Shown here piece after piece: positions 34,812 through 42,598 of a DNA stretch of 64,000 nucleotides (its first letter is position 1; every line of letters begins with the position of its first letter). The DNA is from an uncultured Acidobacteriia bacterium. GTDB lineage: Bacteria; Acidobacteriota; Terriglobia; Bryobacterales; Bryobacteraceae. The notes below the pieces were generated by a model that saw only the letters and a list, made by a program, of their open reading frames with translations, was not told where the DNA came from and did not search any database. The translations under genes were made by a program, and so were the position numbers. The stretch spans positions 124,001 to 188,000 of the forward strand of contig CAINNJ010000025.1 in the NCBI GenBank assembly GCA_903851195.1, written 5' to 3'.

Positions 34812-34842
34812 GGCACGGCCTGGCGAGGAGCCGGGCCGTGCC
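34812..34842. terminator. Strong hairpin between convergent genes, no T-run
   Basis: GGCACGGCC (34812-34820) pairs with GGCCGTGCC (34834-34842); after a T-G wobble GGC/GCC continue the stem around the loop GAGGA. It lies between the convergent Gly-rich gene and the EXORDIUM-like gene. Without a U-tract it is either a factor-dependent stop site or an mRNA-end stabiliser. Confidence 0.5.
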
Positions 34843-34863
34843 ACGAGTGATTTCAGCCCGTCC

Positions 34864-35901
34864 CTACGGCACCCACGTGCAGCCGTGAAGCGTGTTGGAA
34901 TATTCCGACTGGATCTGGTAACTCGTGCCGTTCAGCGACACGGCAGGAAGGGCAAACACGAAAGCGCATTCGTCGCCGATTTCATTGCCGGCGAATGCGC
35001 CTCTCCGGTTATACCAGGCGTTCAGATTTTGGTCCGGATCGGTGATCGCTTCGAACGTCTCATGGGACAGCACACTGGCCATCGAGTCGATCGCCGGCCC
35101 GTTGGGGCTGGCACCGGCGGGAGAAGTCGGAACTCTGCATCCCGACACATTGGTATAAGGCTCAACGGAGAAGATGACGACGCCGAGGTCCGCGAATTTC
35201 ATGGAGCCATGGAAACCGCAGAAATACCAGGTGGCCGGATTGTCGGGGGAATAACACTCCACACTGCTGCCGCTTGCGCCGAACTGGGTGCAAACGTCGG
35301 TTCCCTGCGAGAAAAAGAGGTGGTGAATCTGCCCGTAACCGGCGCCGAACGTTCGGGCGGAAGCATGCACCAGCACCGCGAGATCGGCATCCCCCAGAGT
35401 CTGGCGATACACGTTGTAATTCAGCGCGGCGCCCTGACCGACGGTGGCTGCAAGACCGGCGGTGTACTGGTCCAGGATGTGAAACATGTTGCTGCTGTAA
35501 AGTTTGCCGAGGAAAGTGTCCGCATCCGACAGGGTGGGTCCCCCAGCGCTCTGGGCATACACGCCGGACGCAGGATTCAGGGGATTGACGAAGATATTGT
35601 GCGACGTAAACTTCTGCAGGGTCGGGTTGTTCTGCGGGTTCTGCAGATCCGCCGGATAAAAGCCGAACGTTACGGCGGGAATGGTCGGCGCGGCCGGGAT
35701 AGCGGAAACTCTGGTGACGCCCTCGCGCAGCGGTCCGGTCTTCACGTTGAAACCGAGATTCAGATAGAGTTGACCCGCCGCCAGGTCGTCTCCGTTGATC
35801 TCAATTGTGGCAGGAGGCGCCGCGACGACTGTTACCGGAACCAGAGCGGCGCAATATAGCACCGCCACTGCCGTAATTTGTCGGGAACGATATACTTTCA
35901 T
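34864..35901 (-). CDS. Secreted EXORDIUM-like (phosphate-induced protein 1-type) protein
   Basis: 345 residues with signal peptide (MKVYRSRQITAVAVLYCAAL to about residue 28); AAAGGA lies eight bases before the ATG. The middle has YFCGFHGSMKF, and the C-terminal third holds SVLSHETFEAITDPD, LNAWYN and NEIGDECAF, then GTSYQIQSEYSN. This matches the EXORDIUM family core and the same region of the 1028-residue protein at 11.3 kb (HELIESNTDP ... EIGDKC ... GTRYQIQTEWSN). The His-Glu-x-x-Glu plus downstream acidic residues look like a metal site, though no enzyme activity is established. In plants the family is tied to growth signalling at the cell wall; the bacterial role is unknown. Confidence 0.75.
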   Translation of the reverse strand: MKVYRSRQITAVAVLYCAALVPVTVVAAPPATIEINGDDLAAGQLYLNLGFNVKTGPLREGVTRVSAIPAAPTIPAVTFGFYPADLQNPQNNPTLQKFTSHNIFVNPLNPASGVYAQSAGGPTLSDADTFLGKLYSSNMFHILDQYTAGLAATVGQGAALNYNVYRQTLGDADLAVLVHASARTFGAGYGQIHHLFFSQGTDVCTQFGASGSSVECYSPDNPATWYFCGFHGSMKFADLGVVIFSVEPYTNVSGCRVPTSPAGASPNGPAIDSMASVLSHETFEAITDPDQNLNAWYNRRGAFAGNEIGDECAFVFALPAVSLNGTSYQIQSEYSNTLHGCTWVP

Positions 35902-35921
35902 GAGTCATCCTTTCATCGGAT

Positions 35922-35949
35922 GTGCCTTTTCAGGCACTCAGGTAGTATA
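35922..35949 (-). promoter_or_regulatory. Promoter -10 and leader hairpin of the EXORDIUM-like gene
   Basis: On the minus strand TATACT (35949 down to 35944) is a good -10. Just downstream the leader can form GTGCCT/AGGCAC closed by a GAAA tetraloop (35922-35937), about 20 nt before the start codon. The -35 is weak. Confidence 0.45.
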
Positions 35950-36104
35950 GGTCCGAAAATAAATGACTAACTGACTTATAAATTCCAAAAAGATGGGAAT
36001 GGTACTCTTTGGAACGCTGTTTGGCGTTGAAGCGAACTAACCTGTCCCGGGCGTTAAATTCATCACAAGATCAGCCCGGGAGGCGGTAGTTACATTACTG
36101 GCGA

Positions 36105-39032
36105 CTAAAACGAAAACCGGGTCATCAGCTGCAGTTGCCGCGGGGTGCCGGCCCCGACGGGTGAAGTATTGATCGGCGCGGTGATCTTACCGAAGCTGGA
36201 AGTGGAACTGATGTTCACACCGGGATTCCCCAGCTGCGGATGATTCAGAAGATTGAACGCCTCCGCGCCGAGTTCGAACGACATCCGCTCGGTGATGCGG
36301 AACTTCTTCGAGAACGCGGTATCGATCTGGAAAAGGCTGGGCGCGCGCAGCGTGTTCCGTCCCAGATTTCCCCACGTGCCTTTGGCGGGGACGGCGAACG
36401 CGGCGGGGTTCAGCCAGAGTCCCGAGGAGCCGTAGTTCAGATAGACGGGAACGCCGGGAACCAGATCCGGCCGCTGGGTGGAGAGAACGTTGCCGTCCGG
36501 CACGTCGGTGGCTTTGCGCGTCACGGCGATGCTGAGCGGAAGGCCGGTGCGGGCGGTCGAGATGCCGCTCCACTGCCAGCCGCCGTACCAGTGACTGCGG
36601 CCGAAGGGAATCTGGTAGGCGAAGTTGGCGCTGAACACGTGCCGCGCATCGTAAGAGCTGTTGCCTTTCTCGCAGGAACGGCAGGAGACGTTTTCCGCGC
36701 CGGTGCCGTCCGCCGAGCCGCCCCCCGCCGAGCCATCGTTCAGCGCATGCGAGTACATGTAATTGACGCGGAGCAGCAGGCCGTTCCATGCGTTCGCCTG
36801 CAGCGTGTTGACCAGTCCGTGAAAGTTCGAGACGCCGTCCTCCCCGCGCACGTCCACCTGGTCGAGCGAAGGCAGCGGGCGCAGGCCGGTCGCGGGATTG
36901 ATCAGGTTCACATACGTGCGGCTGAAGGTGTGGTAGTTCTGCTGTCCGTTGTAGCCCGCCGTGAAGCTGATTTTGCTGGTCAAAGCCTGCTGGATGCTGA
37001 GCCCCCACTGCTGCGAAACCTGATTGCGCTTGTTGCGGGGCTGCGAGCGCGGCGCGCTGGCGATGGCGGCGTTCGGGTTGATAAAGGGATCGAACGGGTA
37101 GGCGAGGCCAGGCGTGGTGGCGGCCGAGAGCGTGTAGCGCGACGCATCGTTGTTGGCCGGGCTGTACTGGTCGCCCAGCTGCGCGTCGCCGTAGAAGATG
37201 CCGCCGCCCACGCGGATCACGGTGCGGTCTTTGAACCGCTCCGGCGACCAGGCGAAACTCACGCGCGGCGCCAGATTGTTCGTGTCCGGGAAGGCGAAGT
37301 CGGAGCCCACCGGGCAGTAGCCGCCGCAGGTCTGGATGTCGAAGGGAATGTCGCGATGGAAACGCTCGGTGAAGACGTTGTAGAACTCATAGCGCAGGCC
37401 CAGATTGGCAGTCAGGTTGGGCCGGATCTTCCATTCGTCCTGCACATAGCCGAAATACTCGATCTTCCGCATCTGCTTGGTCGGCAGTTCACCGGAGCCC
37501 GCCAGCGTGTTCAGCTTGTTGTTCTGGAAGTCGGTGAGAGAGGCATAACTCGCGGTGCCGTCGGAAAGGTTGAAATCGTGCACGATCAGCTGCACGCGGC
37601 GAACTTCGATGCCTGCCTTCAGCGTGTGAGCGCCGCGCAGGGTGGACCACTGGTCGACAAGGGACTCCGTGATGCCAATGGCGATGCGGCGGTTGCCGCC
37701 GGGAATGGTGGAGAGCGAAGGGATGGAAACGGAGGCGATCGCGCCCGTCGGGATAGAGTTCAGCGGCTGGGCGTAATTCGCGGCGAGGCGGAGTTCATTG
37801 GTGGTGCGCGGATTGATCAGCCAGAGAAAACCGAAGACGCCGCTGGTGGGCGCGTCCAGATTCCGCGTGCCATAGGGCAGAGACGCATTCGGCGCGAAGA
37901 TGTCCGTGCTGTTCTTCGTGAAGCGGAAGTAAGAGCTGACGGCGTCCGAGAAGCGGTGGTCGAGCCGCAGCAGGCCGACATGCTCATCCTGCGTGGAACT
38001 GCCCACGCCGTTCCATTGCATGTAGTTCGAGTTGCCCGCGATCGGCGTGGTGCCTTCCGGGTAGAGGTCGAGCAGGGGCTTGAGGGCCGGCGCGACTTTG
38101 GCGCGAAACGCATCGGTGGGCACGAAGCCGATCTGCGTCTTGCCCTGCCGCTGGATCAGGCCTTCGTAAGACACGAAGACGAAGGTGTGATCTTTCCAGA
38201 GCGCGCCGCCGGCCGAGCCACCGAACTGGTTCATGCGAAACGGCGGGAGCGTGGCGCCGTCGAACGGGCTGCGCGCGTCCACCGCGCTGTTCCGCAGATA
38301 CTCGAAAACGCTGCCGCGCAATTGGTTACTGCCGGTCTTGGAAACGATATCCACCTGGCCGCCGGGAGCGCCGCCGGATTCGGCGGTGTAGAGCGCGGAA
38401 TTGACGCGAAACTCCGCGATGGCGTCTTCGGAGATCATGATGCGGCTCTTCGATTCGGCCTGGTTGCGCACGCTGGTGGCATCCACGCCATCGATGCGGA
38501 AATTGTTGTCGTCGCCGCCGCGCCCGAAAAAGCGCACGCTCGCGCCGTTGCCCGCGCCCGTATCGATGGCGCCGGGAACCAGCAGCATGAGGTTCTGCCA
38601 GTTGCGGCCGTTCACGGGAAGCTGCGCGATCTGCGTGGTGCCCATCGCCGCGCCGACCGCCGCGGAGTTGCGAACCAGTTCGGTCTCGGCGACCACTTCC
38701 ACTTCACTGCTGACACTGGCGATCTCGAGGTCGAAATCGAGCGTCTTCGTCTGGCCTACGCCGAGATCGGTCTCGGTCCGAATCCCCCGGAAACCGTCTT
38801 TCGCGACTTCGATCACGACGTGGCCCAGCGGAAGGCCGGCGAACAGATAGACGCCGGCGTGATTCGTCGTCACCGGACGCGTGAGGCCCGTATCCGGATA
38901 GCGAATGGTAACGGTGGCGTCCACCACCACGGAATGCTGCGGATCGCGGAGCGTGCCGGTAACCGAGGCGCGGTCCGATTGGGCGAAGGCCGCCAGCGCC
39001 GCCGCGAACGTCAGTACGATAACGGATTTCAT
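36105..39032 (-). CDS. TonB-dependent receptor, Oar-like, with N-terminal carboxypeptidase-regulatory-like domain
   Basis: 975 residues. A signal peptide (to about residue 18) is followed by a carboxypeptidase-regulatory-like beta domain (about 25-110: VTGTLRDPQHSVVVDATVTI, GHVVIEVAKDGFRG), a plug region with GRNWQNLMLLVPGA and GGQVDIVSKTGSNQLRGSVFEYLRN, and a 22-strand-type barrel ending in aromatic RFSF. It would sit in the outer membrane and import bulky substrates with energy from TonB. The upstream gene 28 bp away encodes a PepSY membrane protein, a pairing typical of iron-siderophore uptake, and a two-component system precedes both, so ferric or heme uptake is the best guess. Residue C-terminal Phe is typical for outer-membrane assembly. 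Confidence 0.9.
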   Translation of the reverse strand: MKSVIVLTFAAALAAFAQSDRASVTGTLRDPQHSVVVDATVTIRYPDTGLTRPVTTNHAGVYLFAGLPLGHVVIEVAKDGFRGIRTETDLGVGQTKTLDFDLEIASVSSEVEVVAETELVRNSAAVGAAMGTTQIAQLPVNGRNWQNLMLLVPGAIDTGAGNGASVRFFGRGGDDNNFRIDGVDATSVRNQAESKSRIMISEDAIAEFRVNSALYTAESGGAPGGQVDIVSKTGSNQLRGSVFEYLRNSAVDARSPFDGATLPPFRMNQFGGSAGGALWKDHTFVFVSYEGLIQRQGKTQIGFVPTDAFRAKVAPALKPLLDLYPEGTTPIAGNSNYMQWNGVGSSTQDEHVGLLRLDHRFSDAVSSYFRFTKNSTDIFAPNASLPYGTRNLDAPTSGVFGFLWLINPRTTNELRLAANYAQPLNSIPTGAIASVSIPSLSTIPGGNRRIAIGITESLVDQWSTLRGAHTLKAGIEVRRVQLIVHDFNLSDGTASYASLTDFQNNKLNTLAGSGELPTKQMRKIEYFGYVQDEWKIRPNLTANLGLRYEFYNVFTERFHRDIPFDIQTCGGYCPVGSDFAFPDTNNLAPRVSFAWSPERFKDRTVIRVGGGIFYGDAQLGDQYSPANNDASRYTLSAATTPGLAYPFDPFINPNAAIASAPRSQPRNKRNQVSQQWGLSIQQALTSKISFTAGYNGQQNYHTFSRTYVNLINPATGLRPLPSLDQVDVRGEDGVSNFHGLVNTLQANAWNGLLLRVNYMYSHALNDGSAGGGSADGTGAENVSCRSCEKGNSSYDARHVFSANFAYQIPFGRSHWYGGWQWSGISTARTGLPLSIAVTRKATDVPDGNVLSTQRPDLVPGVPVYLNYGSSGLWLNPAAFAVPAKGTWGNLGRNTLRAPSLFQIDTAFSKKFRITERMSFELGAEAFNLLNHPQLGNPGVNISSTSSFGKITAPINTSPVGAGTPRQLQLMTRFSF

Positions 39033-39060
39033 ATGTCTTTTCCTGAAATGCGATTGGTTT

Positions 39061-40182
39061 CTATGCCACGCTGTGCGCGGCGGGAACGGGTTGCGGACGG
39101 GCGACGGATTTCCGGCGGCGCGGCAGCCAGTAGAGCAGTACGCCCGTGACCATCAGCAGCGCGGAGGCGAAGCCCGCGGCCGCGTAGAGAAGACGGAACG
39201 GCAGGCCGCCCCACTCGCCGTAGTGAAGGCCGGCCATCGCCTGGACGAAACGATTGCCGAAGGGTTTGCCGGCGTAGAGGTCAACCGCGGTCACCTTCGC
39301 GGCGCTGTTCAGATAGACGACGTTGTTGCCGAGGGACCGGAAGTCCCCGGGCCGCCACACGCGAATCTGGACGCTGCCGTTGCCTTCCGGCAGGCGGATC
39401 TCGCGAAGCCTGCCATCGGGAATGGCGCGCTGCGCCGCGGTAATCAGTTCGTTCAGGCCGGCCTTCTCTCCCTTGCCTGCGCCACCGCGGGCGGGCCGTT
39501 CGTCGCGCGAGAACGGGGCCACCGCGGCGAGCATGCCCCGCAGAGTCTGAGGAAATGACAGCCAGATGCCGGTGAAGGCGGCGAATACCAGCAGCGCACC
39601 AGCGGCCAGTCCGAACACGCGGTGCAGATCGAGCGAGGTTTTGATGCCCGACTGGCCGGCGCGATAGGAAAACAGTTTGCTCACGCGGGCGCCGGCGAGC
39701 AGCCACAGCAGGAAGCCGGTGATGCCGCTGACCAGCAGCACCAGACCGATGTAGCCGGCCACGGTGCGGCCCGTCTTTTCGGCACGCAGGTTGTGGTGCA
39801 AGTCCACCAGCCAGTCCATCCAGCCGAGACTGGCGAAGCCGAGAACCTTGTCCGAGCAGGCATCGTAGATCACATGGCGGAACACTTTATCGCCATCGTC
39901 CGTGCGGAAACGCGTGCGGGATTCGCCGGCGTCCGGAAGATAAATGCGGTTGATCGGGGTTCCCGCATACGCGCGCACTTCGGATTCGACGCGATTCCAG
40001 TCGGTAACGGCCGCGCAGTTGGTGGTCTGCGCCGGCGGCGAAAGCCACATCGCCATTGGGGGACGCAGGGCGACGATCCCGCCCGTTACTCCCATCAGCA
40101 CCACGAAGATACCGGCCACGAGGCCCAGCCAGAGATGCACCCAGCGCATCGCTTTACGTATTACAACTTTGTGATTTGCCAT
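39061..40182 (-). CDS. PepSY-associated membrane protein (iron-regulated, siderophore-reductase-like)
   Basis: 373 residues from ATG 40182 (MANHKVVIRKAMRWVH), where homologues start; in-frame starts at 40215 and 40227 are possible. Four membrane helices can be seen: WLGLVAGIFVVLMGVTGGIV, AGYIGLVLLVSGITGFLLWLL, FGLAAGALLVFAAFTGIWLSF and a C-terminal LLMVTGVLLYWL, with PepSY-like domains between. The His residues in RWVHLWLG, LHHNLRAE, LDLHRVFG and LHYGEW are conserved in the family and probably bind heme or quinone-linked cofactors. Such proteins reduce ferric siderophores at the inner membrane. Position between the sensor kinase and the TonB receptor supports this. Confidence 0.87.
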   Translation of the reverse strand: MANHKVVIRKAMRWVHLWLGLVAGIFVVLMGVTGGIVALRPPMAMWLSPPAQTTNCAAVTDWNRVESEVRAYAGTPINRIYLPDAGESRTRFRTDDGDKVFRHVIYDACSDKVLGFASLGWMDWLVDLHHNLRAEKTGRTVAGYIGLVLLVSGITGFLLWLLAGARVSKLFSYRAGQSGIKTSLDLHRVFGLAAGALLVFAAFTGIWLSFPQTLRGMLAAVAPFSRDERPARGGAGKGEKAGLNELITAAQRAIPDGRLREIRLPEGNGSVQIRVWRPGDFRSLGNNVVYLNSAAKVTAVDLYAGKPFGNRFVQAMAGLHYGEWGGLPFRLLYAAAGFASALLMVTGVLLYWLPRRRKSVARPQPVPAAHSVA

Positions 40183-40231
40183 CGGTTGCGGTCGGACGCC
40201 CGGCGGACGTCTCATCCAGGCTAACAACGGC

Positions 40232-41761
40232 TTATTTCAGGGAAATGAGAGGAACCTGAGGATTACCTGAAGGCTGCGGAATTCCGTCCGGCGACGGAGC
40301 GGGAAAGAGCACGAGGAAGCGGGAACCGCCGCCGGCAGAGCTCTTCGCTTCGATGCGGGCGCCATGCAGACGGGCGATCTCGCAGGCGATCGCCAGACCG
40401 AGGCCCGCGCCACTCTGGCCGGCACGACGCGTTTCGCGGCTGCGCGCCTTATCCACGCGGTAGAAACGTTCGAAGATCCGGCCCAGGTGTTCGGCGCCGA
40501 TGCCAATGCCCGTGTCGGCCACCTCACAACAGAGCCGCCCGTCGGCGCGCAGCGTTCGGGCCGTGATTTCTCCGCCCTCCGGCGTATACTTCACGGCGTT
40601 GTCGAGAAGGATGAGCCAGAGCCGGCGCAGGCGGTCTTCATCCGCGTCCACAAACAGGGGCGGGCTTGCCTGAGCCGAGGCTGCCTGAAAGTTGAGGCGC
40701 AGGCCTTTTTCCGCAGCCAGCGGGGCGATTTCCGAGCAGGCATGCGACAGGCTGGCGGCGAGGTCGACGCTGGTCCGGCGAATGGCTTGGCCGGCGATCG
40801 CGCCCGCGTCGGCGCGCGCCAGTTCCAGAAGCTGTTCGATCAGCACCGAGTTGCGCTCCGCCTGCCGCAGAATGCGGTGCAGCGCGTCGCGATAGCTGCG
40901 CTCTTCCGCGCCCGGTTTCAGAAGGGCGATCTCGGCCGCCGCGCGAATGATGGCGATGGGCGTGCGCAACTCGTGCGAGGCGTTGTCGGTGAACTGCCTC
41001 ACCTGCCGGAAGCCTTCCTCGACGCGGACCAGCATGCCGTTCATGGTTTCGGCGAGCGCCTGCACCTCGTCACCGGTGGAGGGGACCGCGATGCGCTGCC
41101 CGAGATTCGTGGAGTCGATGGCGTTGACGGCGGCGATGATGCCGGAGACGGGGCGCAGCGCCCGCCCGCTGATCCAGTAACCCGCGGCGGAAGCGGCCAG
41201 CAGAACCGCCGGGAGCGACAGCAGCATCCAGAGCCACAGGCGGCGCAGGATGGTGGCGGGAATCCAGAGGTCCGTCGCGCAGATCACGTCGTAAAGCTCA
41301 TGGTCGAAAGTGACGCGCGAGAGCAGGACGCGGAGAGCGTGGCCGGGGCTGTCCACCGTGGCGAAACCCGCGGTATCCGGCAGCGCCACCTGCTTCGCCC
41401 AGGGGTTGCTGAAGACCACTTCACCGGACGTCTTGCCGGGGCCGGATGTCTTGCCGGTGCCGGATGTCTTGCCGGGGCCGGAGCTCTTGCGGACAAAGAG
41501 AAGATTGGGCTGGAAGGCGGGATGGTTCTGCAGAGAGGCGCTCAGTTCCGGCCAGCCAAAGCGTTCCAGATGGCGGCCGATGTGGTCCTGCAGACCCGCC
41601 AGCCTGGTCTCCAGTTCGTGATCCACGATGGAGTGGATGGCGGCGCGCACGCTCCACCAGGCCGCCGCTTCCAGCGCGCCGAACAGGACGCAGAACGCGG
41701 CGCAGTAAATCAGGGCCAGGCGGATGCGGATGGGGAGTTTCAGCGGATCAGTTCTCCACAA
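40232..41761 (-). CDS. Membrane sensor histidine kinase (HAMP type)
   Basis: 509 residues. The listed start is a TTG that overlaps the end of the response regulator by 14 bases; no better start is visible. TM1 (about 12-32), periplasmic sensor of about 145 residues, TM2 (about 178-200), HAMP (ALRPVSGIIAAVNAI, STGDEVQALAETMN), HisKA with H-box FTDNASHELRTPIAII, HATPase (NAVKYTPEGG, DTGIGIGAEHLGRIFERFYRVD, GAGLGLAIA). It phosphorylates the cognate OmpR-type regulator encoded just upstream. The sensor domain contains a PGKTSG-type tandem repeat coded by an 18-bp DNA repeat. The signal is unknown; context suggests iron or another TonB substrate. Confidence 0.95.
   Translation of the reverse strand: MWRTDPLKLPIRIRLALIYCAAFCVLFGALEAAAWWSVRAAIHSIVDHELETRLAGLQDHIGRHLERFGWPELSASLQNHPAFQPNLLFVRKSSGPGKTSGTGKTSGPGKTSGEVVFSNPWAKQVALPDTAGFATVDSPGHALRVLLSRVTFDHELYDVICATDLWIPATILRRLWLWMLLSLPAVLLAASAAGYWISGRALRPVSGIIAAVNAIDSTNLGQRIAVPSTGDEVQALAETMNGMLVRVEEGFRQVRQFTDNASHELRTPIAIIRAAAEIALLKPGAEERSYRDALHRILRQAERNSVLIEQLLELARADAGAIAGQAIRRTSVDLAASLSHACSEIAPLAAEKGLRLNFQAASAQASPPLFVDADEDRLRRLWLILLDNAVKYTPEGGEITARTLRADGRLCCEVADTGIGIGAEHLGRIFERFYRVDKARSRETRRAGQSGAGLGLAIACEIARLHGARIEAKSSAGGGSRFLVLFPAPSPDGIPQPSGNPQVPLISLK
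41425..41490 (-). repeat. 18-bp tandem repeat inside the sensor kinase gene
   Basis: Three and two-thirds copies of an 18-bp unit (consensus on the plus strand CGGATGTCTTGCCGGGGC) at 41425, 41443, 41461 and 41479. They encode GPGKTS/GTGKTS repeats in the periplasmic domain. The unit keeps the reading frame, so copy-number change would alter loop length without frameshift. Confidence 0.85.
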
Positions 41762-42425
41762 TCCGGTAGCCGAAACCGCGCACGGTGTGGATCAGGCGCG
41801 GACCGTTACCTTTATCCACCTTCGACCGCAGCGCGCTGATGATCACGTCGAGATTGTTGTCGTCGGCCGACGTGCCGGAACCCCACGCAACGCGCGCCAG
41901 TTCCTTGCGGGCGACCACATGGCCGGCGTTGGCCAGCAGCACGTGCAGGACGCGGAATTCCGTGGGAGTCAGATTCACGGAACGGTCGCCGCGCAGCACC
42001 TGGTGCGACTCGGTATCCATCTTCAGATCCGCCGCGGAGAGAGTGAGCGGCCGGGGATCACTGCGCCGCAGCAGCGCCCGCACGCGGGCCGAGAGTTCGA
42101 GGAAAGAGAACGGCTTGGTGACGTAGTCCTCGGCTCCCGATTCGAGCCCCAGCACCACGTCGGTGACGGAATCAAGCGCGGTCAGCATGAGCACCGGCGT
42201 TCGGTTGCCGGATTTGCGGAGCGCGGAGGCCACGCGGAAGCCGTCCATCACGGGCAGCATGACGTCCAGAACGATGGCGTCGAAGCGATGTTCGGAGGCT
42301 AACCGGAGCGCGGCGCCGCCGTCGCGAACCAGATGGACGGTGTACTGGTCCTGCTCGAAGCCCTGCCGCAGCACATCCGCCATCTCCGGTTCGTCTTCGA
42401 CGATGAGTAACTCCGCGCGCGCCAT
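41748..42425 (-). CDS. OmpR/PhoB family response regulator
   Basis: 225 residues from ATG 42425; a GTG three codons upstream is an alternative. The receiver has the acidic pair (IVEDEPE), phospho-Asp in IVLDVMLP, Thr in LMLTALD and Lys in YVTKPF. The C-terminal winged helix shows LTPTEFRVLHVLL and the final LIHTVRGFGYRI. It binds DNA as a dimer on direct repeats. Gene order regulator-kinase-PepSY-receptor (all minus strand, overlaps or gaps under 50 bp) suggests it controls its own operon and the divergent TonB-dependent receptor gene. Confidence 0.96.
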   Translation of the reverse strand: MARAELLIVEDEPEMADVLRQGFEQDQYTVHLVRDGGAALRLASEHRFDAIVLDVMLPVMDGFRVASALRKSGNRTPVLMLTALDSVTDVVLGLESGAEDYVTKPFSFLELSARVRALLRRSDPRPLTLSAADLKMDTESHQVLRGDRSVNLTPTEFRVLHVLLANAGHVVARKELARVAWGSGTSADDNNLDVIISALRSKVDKGNGPRLIHTVRGFGYRIVEN

Positions 42426-42480
42426 CCGAAACACGATTGTAAGCAGAGACGGGGCGCGGCGTCGCGCTATTCATGCAGGA

Positions 42481-42570
42481 TTCACCATAATGCAACCCGA
42501 TGGATATAAAACGCCGATGTAACGGTTCGGTCGCGGCTCTGTAACACGGATCTAATCTGCGGCTGGTAAC
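42481..42570 (+). promoter_or_regulatory. Promoter and candidate regulator-binding repeats of the large TonB receptor gene
   Basis: TTCACC (42481-42486), an 18-bp spacer and TATAAA (42505-42510) form a plausible promoter. Downstream, TGTAAC occurs at 42518-42523 and 42540-42545, exactly 22 bp apart (two helical turns), and GGTAAC at 42565-42570. OmpR-type regulators bind direct repeats on one DNA face, and the regulator gene is divergent from this region. The sites lie after the -10, which would favour repression. Confidence 0.42.
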
Positions 42571-42598
42571 CTGCGAATCCGGCCCTCGCGAAAAACAC

